Source: Bacteroides faecalis
Lineage (GTDB): Bacteria > Bacteroidota > Bacteroidia > Bacteroidales > Bacteroidaceae
NCBI RefSeq assembly: GCF_003865075.1
Contig: NZ_BHWB01000003.1
Coordinates: 434,001 to 498,000 of the forward strand
Direction of reading: 5' to 3'
Length of the DNA stretch: 64,000 nucleotides
A program made the translations under genes and the position numbers. Every line of letters starts with the position of its first letter. The first letter of the stretch is position 1. This document shows positions 29,326-38,461 of the stretch, piece after piece. The notes under the pieces were generated by a model, which searched no databases, had not been told where the DNA came from, and was given only the letters and a program-made list of their open reading frames with translations.

Positions 29326-29904
29326 ATGGACCCTAAAGAAAAAAAAGTAAAAGAAGAAGAACTGAACGTTGAAGAAACTCAGAATACAGCGGATCAACCG
29401 CAGAATGAACAAGCGGAAGATACAACTCCTCTGACTCCGGAAGAAAAGTTAGAGAAAGAACTCGATGAAGCTAATGCTACCATCGAAGAACAGAAAGACA
29501 AATATCTGCGTCTCTCTGCTGAGTTCGATAACTATCGTAAACGTACAATAAAGGAAAAAGCAGAACTTATACTGAACGGTGGCGAAAAAAGTATCAGCAG
29601 TATTTTACCTGTAATTGACGACTTCGAACGTGCAATTAAGACTATGGAAACAGCTAAAGATGTCAATGCTGTTAAAGAGGGTGTCGAACTAATCTACAAC
29701 AAATTCATGGCAGTTCTGGGACAAAACGGAGTAAAAGTAATCGAGACTATCAACCAACCATTGGATACCGATTATCATGAAGCAATCGCCGTTATCCCTG
29801 CACCTACTAAGGAACAAAAAGGAAAAATCCTGGATTGTGTACAAACCGGATATACATTAAATGACAAAGTAATCCGCCATGCAAAAGTGGTAGTCGGAGA
29901 ATAG
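29326..29904 (+). CDS. grpE: nucleotide exchange factor GrpE
   Basis: Releases ADP from DnaK during the chaperone cycle. 192 residues. The acidic N-terminus (~1-45) is followed by the long coiled coil KLEKELDEANATIEEQKDKY and the signature YLRLSAEFDNYRKRTIKEKA near residue 65, then the C-terminal beta domain with GVKVIETINQPLDTDYHEAI and ILDCVQTGYTLNDKVIRHAK. It is first in the grpE-dnaJ operon; dnaK is not in the window. Confidence 0.96.
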   Translation: MDPKEKKVKEEELNVEETQNTADQPQNEQAEDTTPLTPEEKLEKELDEANATIEEQKDKYLRLSAEFDNYRKRTIKEKAELILNGGEKSISSILPVIDDFERAIKTMETAKDVNAVKEGVELIYNKFMAVLGQNGVKVIETINQPLDTDYHEAIAVIPAPTKEQKGKILDCVQTGYTLNDKVIRHAKVVVGE

Positions 29905-29957
29905 TTATTTAATGAACGATGGATAATGAATAATGATTGGCTGAAAACAAAATAAAG

Positions 29958-31145
29958 ATGGCAGAAAAAAGAGATTATTATGAAGTGCTGGAAGTATCGA
30001 AGACAGCCACAGTAGAAGAAATAAAAAAAGCTTACCGCAAGAAAGCAATCCAATATCACCCGGATAAAAATCCGGGTGATAAAACGGCGGAAGAGAAATT
30101 TAAAGAGGCCGCCGAAGCATATGATGTATTAAGCAATCCGGATAAACGTTCGCGTTATGATCAGTTCGGACACGCGGGAGTAAGCGGCGCGGCAGGCAAT
30201 GGTGGGCCATTCGGAGGTTTCGGTGGCGAAGGTATGTCTATGGATGACATCTTCTCCATGTTTGGTGATATCTTCGGAGGTCGTGGCAGTGGATTTGGCG
30301 GAGGCTTTGGTGGTTTCAGTGGATTTGGCGGTGGTGGTAGCACACAGCAAAGACGCTATCGCGGTAGCGATCTTCGTGTAAAGGTGAAACTGACTTTAAA
30401 AGAAATCTCAACAGGAGTAGAAAAGAAATTCAAACTCAAAAAATATGTCCCATGTAATCACTGTCATGGTACAGGTGCCGAAAATGACGGAGACACAGAA
30501 ACTTGTCCGACTTGTAAAGGCAGTGGTACAGTAATCCGTAACCAGCAGACTATCTTAGGGACCATGCAAACTCGTGCTACTTGCCCAACTTGCAATGGTG
30601 AAGGTAAAATCATCAAGAACAAGTGTAACGAGTGTGGAGGAGACGGAGTTATTTATGGCGAAGAAGTAGTAACCGTACAGATTCCTGCCGGAGTAGCAGA
30701 TGGTATGCAGCTTTCCATGAGTGGAAAAGGAAATGCCGGAAAGCACAACGGTGTACCGGGAGACTTACTAATTCTTGTGGAAGAAGAAGCACATCCGGAC
30801 TTGATTCGTGACGATAATGATTTGATCTATAATCTATTATTAAGCTTTCCAACAGCCGCACTAGGTGGTGCAGTAGAAATTCCTACAATTGACGGAAAAG
30901 TAAAAGTAAAAATCGATTCAGGTACACAACCTGGAAAGGTTCTTCGCTTACGTGGCAAAGGGCTTCCAAATGTCAATGGTTACGGAACAGGAGATTTATT
31001 GGTAAACATCAGCATTTATGTACCGGAAGCTCTGAACAAAGAAGAAAAGAGTATGCTTGAAAAAATGGACGATTCCGATAATTTTAAGCCTAGTACTTCC
31101 GTAAAAGAGAAAATATTTAAGAAATTCAAGAGTTTCTTCGATTAA
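29958..31145 (+). CDS. dnaJ: chaperone DnaJ
   Basis: Hsp40 co-chaperone that stimulates DnaK ATPase. About 395 residues from ATG 29958 ([20 protein letters not shown]). A TTG 21 bp upstream would also be in frame but is less likely. The J domain has its HPD in [14 protein letters not shown] near residue 33. A Gly/Phe-rich linker spans ~75-135. Four zinc-finger repeats follow: [24 protein letters not shown] and CNECGGDG, then the C-terminal substrate domains. It lies 53 bp after grpE. Confidence 0.97.
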   Translation: MAEKRDYYEVLEVSKTATVEEIKKAYRKKAIQYHPDKNPGDKTAEEKFKEAAEAYDVLSNPDKRSRYDQFGHAGVSGAAGNGGPFGGFGGEGMSMDDIFSMFGDIFGGRGSGFGGGFGGFSGFGGGGSTQQRRYRGSDLRVKVKLTLKEISTGVEKKFKLKKYVPCNHCHGTGAENDGDTETCPTCKGSGTVIRNQQTILGTMQTRATCPTCNGEGKIIKNKCNECGGDGVIYGEEVVTVQIPAGVADGMQLSMSGKGNAGKHNGVPGDLLILVEEEAHPDLIRDDNDLIYNLLLSFPTAALGGAVEIPTIDGKVKVKIDSGTQPGKVLRLRGKGLPNVNGYGTGDLLVNISIYVPEALNKEEKSMLEKMDDSDNFKPSTSVKEKIFKKFKSFFD

Positions 31146-31187
31146 AGATTTTATACTAATTCTTTCAGACCGAAAGCTTTATATGAG

Positions 31188-31229
31188 ATAGGCTGTCTTG
31201 CAATAAATTGTAAAACAGCCTATTTTTTT
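31188..31229 (+). terminator. intrinsic terminator of grpE-dnaJ
   Basis: ATAGGCTGT (31188-31196) pairs with ACAGCCTAT (31215-31223), followed by a 7-T tract. Confidence 0.8.
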
Positions 31230-31293
31230 AAGTATAAAATAAAATAAAAACCTTACCTTTGTTTTTAGCTATCAAACTAAACTGCTATACATT

Positions 31294-33228
31294 ATGAAAT
31301 TACACATTATTTGTACTTTACTGTCATTCTGGGCAGTAACAACAGTAGCCAATCCGCCAAGTAACCACAGCATTCGCTTTTATTCCTCACGAGAGATGTC
31401 TGGTGGTAAAATCGCTATTCACGACATTAACCCCAAAATGCCTACAGATTGGAATGGCTATAATTATGTGATCATCGAAATGAAAGTATCAACCTCGCAA
31501 CGCTTTTACATGGGATTTACCACTTCACATGGTTACGATGAAGTGCGTGTTCATTCTTATACTCCCGGACAATGGAATCGTCTAGCTATTCCCATACGTT
31601 TTTTTAGCGAACCCCCGGCTTCTGCGGTTGATATGGCTGCCACTTACAATCAGCCACGTTACACAGGTTGGATAAATATTGGCGGCAATGTAGGCCCTAT
31701 GACAGGAGTTGATTCAATTGGAGCACGTATGCGAGCACCGATTGGCGATCAAACTTTCGAAATTCGTAACATTGAACTTGCTGTCAATGATCCGGGTGAT
31801 ACCTATTGGGGAGAAATACCTGCACTAGATGAATTCGGACAATCCAACTTAGTCGATTATCCGGATAAGATACACTCTTTGAATCAACTTCAAAAAGCAT
31901 GGCGTGCTGAGAAACAAGAAAAAGTATCAGCAGAAAAACTTTACGGTTACTCTAAATACGGCGGTTATAAAGCTCATCGTATCAAAGGTACCGGATTTTT
32001 CCGTACCGAATGTATTGACGGACGTTGGTGGTTCATCGATCCTGAAGGATATCTGTTTCTTTCGGTAGGCGTCGACTGTGTATACAATTCAGGAGGAGGT
32101 TCGGTACGTAATGTTGAACATCGCGAAAAAATGCTAAAACAACTCCCACCTGAAAAATTCATTCACAAGACTGATTCACGCAATGGTACCATAGCATACT
32201 ATGATGCTTGGAATCTCGAACGGCGTTATGGTGAAGATAATTTCACTAAAGCTGCCGAAACCACAATTAAACGCATGGACAAATGGGGGGTGAATACAAT
32301 TGGTAACTGGTCCGACAAACGTTTAGAGCAACTGAATCGAAAAGCTTTTATGTGCACACTCTATCCTGCCGGCGCTGATGCTTCTCTTATGGGTTTAGGT
32401 AATATTTATGAAGAGAACTTTCGTGAAAAGTTAGAACATTCAATGCGCCATACCATTGACCCTAATCGCGATAATCCATGGCTGATAGGTTATTTTATGG
32501 GGAACGAACCTGTTTGGATAGGACAAGAGCAGCGTGTATGTAAACTGATCATCGATGGTCCTGAAAGAGGAATTAAAACTGCTTTAATAAAATACCTAAC
32601 TCAAAATGGCGATACCCCTGAAACACGTAAAGCATTCGTATATGATACATTCCGCCGGTATATTGAAGAATTGAAAGCGATGCAAATGAAACTTGACCCC
32701 AATCATCTCAATCTCGGTTACCGCTTTGGAGATATACATGCTGTAAATGGTAAACTATTGGATATTTGTAGTAAGGTATTTGATGTCATCAGTTTCAACT
32801 GCTATGCACTTGCACCTGATAATAAAATGATGGACCGCGTATTAGCAGAGTCCGGCCGCCCAATGATCATTGGTGAATTTCATTTTGGTACGGTTGATCG
32901 TGGACAAGGACAATCTCTCTGGCAAGTTGATTCACAAAAAGAACGTGGAATGGCATATCGTTATTATGTAGAGAATGGATATGCCCACCCGGGACTTATT
33001 GGCACCGCCTATTTCACATGGTATGATCAGGATATATTAGGACGTATGGATGGTGAAAATTATAACTGTGGTTGCATAGACGTCACTGACCGTCCATATA
33101 AAGAGCAAACTAAAGCAATGATGGATTCAGCTAAAAGACTTTATGCGGTCCACTCAGGCAAAGAATTACCTTATTCAGAAAAGCCAGTTCGCCCACGTGG
33201 TCACGACCACGGTCCTGACGAGTGGTAA
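31294..33228 (+). CDS. secreted clan GH-A glycoside hydrolase (agarase-like), substrate unknown
   Basis: 644 residues with a signal peptide ending near TVANPP. Residues ~25-180 form a beta-rich, carbohydrate-binding-like domain (IIEMKVSTSQRFYMGFTTSH). From ~215 a TIM-barrel begins with RTECIDGRWWFIDPEGYLFL, a block shared by agarase-like GH50/GH42-type enzymes. Candidate catalytic glutamates are in LIGYFMGNEPVWIGQ near 408 (acid/base after Asn) and PMIIGEFHFGTVD near 525 (nucleophile). GLIGTAYFTWYDQDILGR follows. The tail is charged and His-rich (RPRGHDHGPDEW). It is followed 32 bp later by a GH5 gene and probably co-transcribed. No SusC/D pair is present. Confidence 0.75.
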   Translation: MKLHIICTLLSFWAVTTVANPPSNHSIRFYSSREMSGGKIAIHDINPKMPTDWNGYNYVIIEMKVSTSQRFYMGFTTSHGYDEVRVHSYTPGQWNRLAIPIRFFSEPPASAVDMAATYNQPRYTGWINIGGNVGPMTGVDSIGARMRAPIGDQTFEIRNIELAVNDPGDTYWGEIPALDEFGQSNLVDYPDKIHSLNQLQKAWRAEKQEKVSAEKLYGYSKYGGYKAHRIKGTGFFRTECIDGRWWFIDPEGYLFLSVGVDCVYNSGGGSVRNVEHREKMLKQLPPEKFIHKTDSRNGTIAYYDAWNLERRYGEDNFTKAAETTIKRMDKWGVNTIGNWSDKRLEQLNRKAFMCTLYPAGADASLMGLGNIYEENFREKLEHSMRHTIDPNRDNPWLIGYFMGNEPVWIGQEQRVCKLIIDGPERGIKTALIKYLTQNGDTPETRKAFVYDTFRRYIEELKAMQMKLDPNHLNLGYRFGDIHAVNGKLLDICSKVFDVISFNCYALAPDNKMMDRVLAESGRPMIIGEFHFGTVDRGQGQSLWQVDSQKERGMAYRYYVENGYAHPGLIGTAYFTWYDQDILGRMDGENYNCGCIDVTDRPYKEQTKAMMDSAKRLYAVHSGKELPYSEKPVRPRGHDHGPDEW

Positions 33229-33260
33229 ACAGCTAATCAACCATTAAACATACAAATACC

Positions 33261-34343
33261 ATGAAAAAGATTTTTCTGCTATTTATTATGACAGTTACAA
33301 CGATGCTATGTACTTGCAATGCCAAGTCATTCACTATTCATCGAGGTATAAATATCAGTCATTGGTTGTCACAGAGCGATAGCCGAGGTGAAGAACGTAT
33401 AAAGTGGTTTACACGCGACGATGTAAAATTCTTGGCAGAGTCCGGGTTCGATCATCTGAGAATTCCCATCGATGAAGAGCAAATGTTCAACGAAGATTTA
33501 ACTCCTGACACAGAAGCTTTCGGACTTTTACATAAAGCATTAGGATGGTGCAAAGAGTTTGACTTGCGTGCTGTAGTCGATCTGCATATCATTCGAACCC
33601 ATCATTTTAACGCACAAGACAAACCACTATTCACAGAAAAGAAAGCACAAGAACGATTCTATGAATGTTGGCGCAAAATATCTGCTGAGTTAGCAAAATA
33701 TCCTCGTTCGATGGTAGCATACGAACTTATGAATGAACCTGTGGCAGATGATCCGGAGGCATGGAATACTATAGTCAATCATTGTTTGGCTGTTGTAAGA
33801 GAATTAGAACCCAAACGCACCATCATCATCGGTTCAAACCGTTGGCAGTCATTTGACACAGTAAAACAACTACGTGTTCCTAAGGATGATAAAAATATTA
33901 TTATTAGTTTTCATTTCTACAATCCGTTCATGTTTACCCACTATCGTGCATCATGGACAGACATGAAAGATCTTCCATGCACTATACATTATCCCGGTAA
34001 TCTTATATCCGATAATGATTTTGCAGCAATGGAACAATCCATGAAAAACCGTTATGGCTATGCAGCCGGCAAAAATGGCTACAATGACATCAACACTTTG
34101 GAGAGTCAAATCAAACAAGCCTTTGATGCAGCAACCCAGCTTGGTAAGAAAGCCTATCTTGGAGAGTTTGGCGCTATCCATGGAGCACCCGAAAAAGATC
34201 GTATACAATGGTATAAAGACATCGTATCCATCTGCGAAAAATATGGTATCGGATACGCCAATTGGGACTACAAAGGAGGATTTGGAATTATCCGAAACAA
34301 CGAGAAACAACAACAGATGATTGATGTGCTGACAGGAAAATGA
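33261..34343 (+). CDS. secreted GH5 glycoside hydrolase (cellulase family)
   Basis: 360 residues with signal peptide MKKIFLLFIMTVTTMLCTCN (CNAK may be a lipobox). GH5 blocks in order are GINISHWLSQ near 32, DHLRIPIDEEQMF near 70, VVDLHIIRTHHFNAQ near 107, YELMNEPVADDPEAW near 154 with the acid/base Glu, ISFHFYNPFMFTHYR near 215, AYLGEFGAIHGAPE near 297 with the nucleophile Glu, and YANWDYKGGFGI. The retaining mechanism is family knowledge; the actual glycan (beta-glucan, mannan or other) cannot be read. It forms an operon with the preceding GH-A gene. Confidence 0.9.
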   Translation: MKKIFLLFIMTVTTMLCTCNAKSFTIHRGINISHWLSQSDSRGEERIKWFTRDDVKFLAESGFDHLRIPIDEEQMFNEDLTPDTEAFGLLHKALGWCKEFDLRAVVDLHIIRTHHFNAQDKPLFTEKKAQERFYECWRKISAELAKYPRSMVAYELMNEPVADDPEAWNTIVNHCLAVVRELEPKRTIIIGSNRWQSFDTVKQLRVPKDDKNIIISFHFYNPFMFTHYRASWTDMKDLPCTIHYPGNLISDNDFAAMEQSMKNRYGYAAGKNGYNDINTLESQIKQAFDAATQLGKKAYLGEFGAIHGAPEKDRIQWYKDIVSICEKYGIGYANWDYKGGFGIIRNNEKQQQMIDVLTGK

Positions 34344-34355
34344 TTTTTCAAAACA

Positions 34356-34705
34356 TCAATAGCCGGAATTATGTTTCATACTTGTCATCAACCGTATTTT
34401 CTCAGGAATAGGAAATACGGTTGTATAGCCGTTCTCTTCATCCGATATATCCAAAGTTACCTCCCATGACAGATATTCCAAAACTATACCATTATCCAGG
34501 CGAACTACATTTCCTTTCAAATCATAGACAATTCCTGCAAAATAACAAAAGTCAAAACGAGGATCCAGTTTTTCAGGTTTCCTATGGCATATCCTACAGT
34601 TACCAATGAGTCTATAGGAAGAATCTTTTTTTCTTGCGCATATATGTTTTCATTTAAAAGGAATCCTAAAAACAATCATAGTAGTAGCCTACTGCGTTTT
34701 GCCAT
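34356..34705 (-). pseudogene. small exported protein gene, inactivated by one stop and one frameshift
   Basis: On the minus strand ATG at 34705 opens MAKRSRLLL, then an in-frame TGA. The same frame continues LFLGFLLNENIYAQEKKILP, a signal peptide with mature start, and then IDSLVTVGYAIGNLKN. One base is missing in the A-run near 34560, and the next frame reads KLDPRFDFCYFAGIVYDLKG and NGIVLEYLSWEVTLDISDEE to a TGA at 34356. The span is 350 bp; restoring one base gives exactly 117 codons, as expected for one deleted base. The family is unknown to me. It lies antisense between the GH5 and GxGYxYP genes. Confidence 0.7.
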
Positions 34706-34802
34706 AATAAACAGTTTTTAAGATGTTATATCAATATAACAAAAAATGTATCAGGTTGTCCTAATATGCGTTTTTTTAACAATCTGATTCACATAAATTC
34801 TT

Positions 34803-34810
34803 TATATTTG
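34803..34810 (+). promoter_or_regulatory. -7 box TATATTTG of the GxGYxYP gene
   Basis: Fits TAnnTTTG and lies 24 bp before ATG 34835. No -33 TTTG at standard spacing. It supports 34835 rather than the upstream in-frame codon at 34766. Confidence 0.45.
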
Positions 34811-34834
34811 CAAAACACCCAATCTTTTTTAACT

Positions 34835-36736
34835 ATGACACGAAAACTTCTACTTACAATTATCGCAATGACTTTCAATACGCTGCTATCTGCCGCAAAT
34901 CAACATAAGACTACCGAACCAATAGCATATCTGGATTTATCATATATGTGGAATTACTCACCGGACAGCCAAACACAAGTAAACGAGATATGGGATATAC
35001 TACACTGTGTTGCAACTTTACAGGGTGTTGTCAATCGCAATGCACCGCACATTTACATCAATTACGTGAAAAATGAATTCATGGAAGTTGATCGATATTG
35101 GTGGGACCTATATAGACAAAAAGGTAAATGGCTTAACAGACGTGATACAGTGTACTACAATGACATTGTTAAGCTTACCGAGGATTATAAAGAGAAAATT
35201 CGTGGTGCTGTAGTTTATGATACAAATGTTGCTTCCACATCGTGTGTAGCCTCGGCTGTAGCTGGAATAGAGGACCTCATAGCTATTCGCTATGATACTT
35301 CGGAAGGAAGTTTATACCACCGCCTAATTATGAATGGTCCCAAAATGGAAGTCAAGGTGTGGCTTATAAATCGTGACGGTACATCTATGTTCACAGGACG
35401 AGGGCAAATTCCTCAAACTGACCGTCCATCAACCGGATCCACAAAAAACGATCCATATATTTGGTTTATAAGCAATTATATGAAACGTAATCGTTGTAGC
35501 GGTGAATATGGAGCTTACTATCTGGATCAATACTGGAAACAAAGCCCCCAATCAGCGCCCATGAATGCTCACTGCCTTACCAATCATGACTTTTTTGTCA
35601 GCCACCGCGCATTCTTTTTCGATCTCTCCCCATGGTCTGATGAATCAGCAACAGATGAAAAAGCACAACCTGTCGGTAGTGACTTCTCCACTCTCACCGA
35701 AATGCTTAGTGAAGCCTACCGCATAAATCGTGGCAAGAAGATATGTCATATAGGTGGTTTTCCCGCTTGGGCATATAAATATACCCGTCATGCAGGAGGT
35801 TCACATGAGGATGTAGATACAGAATGGGAATTCAGCCGTATCATAAGTGCCTACAATACCTTTAAAGACGCTGACGCTATTGGTTATGGAGCTTTGGCAA
35901 ACGCCTCATTCTGGCAACATTATCCTACGGCAAAACAATATCCACAAAAGTGGATCACAGATGAAGAATTACAACATCTTGGTTATCTGGATGATAAAGG
36001 TCATGTACGCATTGAAGGACGTAAATTCATTATCTTCTATGTCGGTGATTATGACTCTTCAGCATGGATTACAAGCGTACTGCCTCACCTATGGAAAGAC
36101 CCCGAACGTGGGAAATTACCTCTAATGTGGTGCATAAGCCCTGTCCTCGAACGTCGTGTACCAATGGTAATGGATTATATACGTCGCACAGCTTCACCAA
36201 ACGATTATTTTGCAGCGGCTGACAACGGCGCAGGTTATCTCATGCCGGGTATGTTGCAAGCACCACGGAAATTATCAGGTTTACCCGACGGTTTGAATGC
36301 TTGGGCAAAACACTGCCGTCCTTATTATAAGAAATGGGGACTGACAATAACCGGATTCGTCATCGACGGTCAAGCACCTGGTCTGACAGACAAAGGATTA
36401 GAATGTTATGCATCATTTAGCCCCAACGGAATAGTACCACAAAAAACTCCACGCACACGACTTTTCGGTAATATGCCCATACTACGTGCAGGTTCGGATT
36501 TAGTTCAGACACCTGAGCAAAATGCTGACTTCATCGTGCAGGATATGCAACACAGCCCTATTCCCTTCGGATGGTATCGTGATATACTCAAATCACCTTC
36601 TTGGCATAAACAAATGATGAATAAAATTGCAGAAATTGATCCTTCTATAGAGTTGCTTGATGCTCCCACATTTTTTGAATTATATCGCCGATGGTTACGC
36701 GAACATCCGGAAGCAGCTAATGGAAAGATTGAATAA
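34835..36736 (+). CDS. GxGYxYP-family protein, putative glycoside hydrolase
   Basis: About 633 residues from ATG 34835 (MTRKLLLTIIAMTFNTLLSA, a signal peptide). The frame is open 69 bp further upstream, but that part crosses the promoter box. Features are YLDLSYMWNYSPDSQTQVNE near 30, VATLQGVVNRNAPHIYINY near 55 and FIIFYVGDYDSSAWITSVLP near 400. DNGAGYLMPGMLQAPRKLSG near 470 corresponds to the name-giving GxGYxYP block (here GAGYLMP). The activity is predicted, not established for the family as far as I know. It follows the GH-A and GH5 genes on the same strand but has its own promoter. Confidence 0.82.
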   Translation: MTRKLLLTIIAMTFNTLLSAANQHKTTEPIAYLDLSYMWNYSPDSQTQVNEIWDILHCVATLQGVVNRNAPHIYINYVKNEFMEVDRYWWDLYRQKGKWLNRRDTVYYNDIVKLTEDYKEKIRGAVVYDTNVASTSCVASAVAGIEDLIAIRYDTSEGSLYHRLIMNGPKMEVKVWLINRDGTSMFTGRGQIPQTDRPSTGSTKNDPYIWFISNYMKRNRCSGEYGAYYLDQYWKQSPQSAPMNAHCLTNHDFFVSHRAFFFDLSPWSDESATDEKAQPVGSDFSTLTEMLSEAYRINRGKKICHIGGFPAWAYKYTRHAGGSHEDVDTEWEFSRIISAYNTFKDADAIGYGALANASFWQHYPTAKQYPQKWITDEELQHLGYLDDKGHVRIEGRKFIIFYVGDYDSSAWITSVLPHLWKDPERGKLPLMWCISPVLERRVPMVMDYIRRTASPNDYFAAADNGAGYLMPGMLQAPRKLSGLPDGLNAWAKHCRPYYKKWGLTITGFVIDGQAPGLTDKGLECYASFSPNGIVPQKTPRTRLFGNMPILRAGSDLVQTPEQNADFIVQDMQHSPIPFGWYRDILKSPSWHKQMMNKIAEIDPSIELLDAPTFFELYRRWLREHPEAANGKIE

Positions 36737-36871
36737 TCAAAACATCACATTATAAATTGCCAATCAGAACCCATTCATCTCAATCAATCAGAATATTCTT
36801 CTATTCTTGGTGAGATTGAAACATCTCTGAAAAATGTAGGTTTTATCCACACTTTCAAAGAATTATCAGAT

Positions 36872-37675
36872 TTACCAGTTTACAATTTTATCTACAATTT
36901 GTTGCTGTTCACTTGCCGTACGACGGAGATAAATACGAGTTGTTTCTATACTTTCATGTCCCATTAAGTCGGCAAGTAAAGCTATATCATTAAAACGCTC
37001 CAAGAAGTTCTTTGCAAAACGGTGACGAAAAGAGTGTGGATAAACGACTTTAGGATTTAGATTATATTTCATAGCAAAATGTTTCAATTGTTGTGCAATT
37101 CCACGAGTTGTTAAACGTTCTCCGAAGCGATTCACAAACAAGTATCCAGATTGAACCTGCTTCTCTGCAATCCATTTAATAGCTTCTACTCGCAGACCTT
37201 TAGGAATATAGATTCTACGTATCTTACCACCTTTTGTGTACATATCCAAGTAACCAGCCAATACATGTTCTACTTTGATTTGTTGTAGTTCACTAACACG
37301 TGCCCCAGTTGCAGCCATAAACCACACAATGAAATACCATCCATCATACCCATCTGCCTTTAATTTTGATTTTAAGAATTTATAATCAGCATCGCTAATT
37401 ACATTCTCCAGAAAATTTCTTTGCTGTACCTTTACAAATTTAAGTTTCAGCTTTTCTTGTTTAATAAATTCCAGGTACTTATTTATAGCTTGTAAGCGAA
37501 GATTAACTGTTTGCAACTTAAAATTTTCAATCAAGAAGCATTTATAGGCCAGAAGGTTCTCTTTATTTACATCTCCATAATTTTCCAAGAAATGATTTAC
37601 TGTCCAAACATAAGAGCTGACAGTATTCTTTGCCAAGTCTGACTTAGCTAGAAATGATTCAAATTTTGTTACCAC
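36872..37675 (-). CDS. tyrosine recombinase (XerC/D-like integrase)
   Basis: 267 residues, GTG start at 37675. The N-terminal SAM-like core-binding domain covers ~1-85 (SYVWTVNHFLENYGDVNKEN). The catalytic domain has the expected residues: Arg in AATGARVSELQQIKVEH near 125, Lys in YTKGGKIRRIYIPKG, HxxR in YPHSFRHRFAKNFLERF near 220, and His...Tyr in LADLMGHESIETTRIYLRRT near 240-255. It is short, as for Bacteroides invertases and solitary integrases, and converges with the GxGYxYP gene (135 bp apart). No tRNA or other mobility gene is adjacent. 0.35-0.8 kb upstream lie several motif repeats. Confidence 0.9.
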   Translation of the reverse strand: MVTKFESFLAKSDLAKNTVSSYVWTVNHFLENYGDVNKENLLAYKCFLIENFKLQTVNLRLQAINKYLEFIKQEKLKLKFVKVQQRNFLENVISDADYKFLKSKLKADGYDGWYFIVWFMAATGARVSELQQIKVEHVLAGYLDMYTKGGKIRRIYIPKGLRVEAIKWIAEKQVQSGYLFVNRFGERLTTRGIAQQLKHFAMKYNLNPKVVYPHSFRHRFAKNFLERFNDIALLADLMGHESIETTRIYLRRTASEQQQIVDKIVNW

Positions 37676-38018
37676 AATTTTTAATTTATTAATGAATATG
37701 GCAACAAGATAGTAAAAACGGTCTAATCCCGATTATAAAAAAAGACCTAAGAATGAAGTATTTTACAGATTATTATCAATCGGAAATCGGAAGTATAGCC
37801 CTACGCTAAATTGATCGTAAATAGATTATGATTATAGAACAATTCTCTGATTTAGAAACGCTTATTTAGTCAACAATCATCTAAATTTGAAAATACGGAT
37901 TTCTTATTGTAATTTATCTTCTCTTCCTAAATCAATTGCTCTCTTTTAGAGAGTTTCCATGATAGAAAAATTGTCTTTTTATAGCTACTTTATTTCTATC
38001 CGTTCATACAACAAAATG
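37676..38018. other. non-coding DNA upstream of the recombinase gene
   Basis: AT-rich, no credible open frame on either strand. It includes GGTCTAATCCCGATTAT near 37722 and a near-complementary ATCGGATTAG at 38111, and a CTCTCTTTTAGAGAG dyad near 37940. I see no gene. Confidence 0.5.
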
Positions 38019-38096
38019 GTGACGCTATCCAGATCATATAGTGACGTTATAATATAATTATACCGTTACTATACTTATAGAATAGCGTCACTATAT
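38019..38096. repeat. four copies of a TATAGTGACG[C/T]TAT motif, two in each direction
   Basis: GTGACGCTAT (38019-38028) and ATATAGTGACGTTAT (38036-38050) are forward. TACCGTTACTATA (38061-38073, one mismatch) and ATAGCGTCACTATAT (38082-38096) are reversed. The second and fourth contain a perfect 11-bp inverted repeat, ATATAGTGACG/CGTCACTATAT, 39 bp apart. It looks like a multi-site protein-binding region, 340-420 bp upstream of the recombinase start. Confidence 0.7.
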
Positions 38097-38391
38097 TTTA
38101 AGTATCCTAAATCGGATTAGTATCAAATAAAGATTTTCAGTGTCTTAAGATATCCGATTAAAAGAAAATTAAGGAGCAATCGAGATAAGTCATTAATTTC
38201 CAGACACATATAATAAAATAGCACTTATAACTATGTTTTGGGGAGTATATAAAGAGGAAATAAATTAATTATAAAGATAAAAATAAATAATATTAATTAT
38301 TTACCTATATACAAATAATATATCAGAGTAAAAAAACGTCATAAGTGTCATAACTTTGAATTTGAATATTAAAAAAAGACCATATATTCGA

Positions 38392-38448
38392 GTTCAATTG
38401 ACCGTAAAATTGAACCAAATTAAGCGGTCTATTTGGTTCAAATTACCG
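38392..38448. repeat. dyad TTGAACCAAAT-N10-ATTTGGTTCAA inside a direct repeat
   Basis: A perfect 11-bp inverted repeat (38410-38420 and 38431-38441) surrounds TAAGCGGTCT. It lies between direct repeats GTTCAATTGACCG (38392-38404) and GTTCAAATTACCG (38436-38448). A -7-like TAACTTTG sits at 38351-38358 on the plus strand. The form resembles a tyrosine-recombinase core site or an RNA hairpin. Confidence 0.65.
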
Positions 38449-38461
38449 TATCTTTATGGAG

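Noticed and set aside
36737..36954. A plus-strand frame after the GxGYxYP stop reads protein-like sequence (IHLNQSEYSSILGEIETSL).
   Set aside because: No start codon or signature; it runs antisense into the intact recombinase gene. It may be a regulator remnant but cannot be supported.
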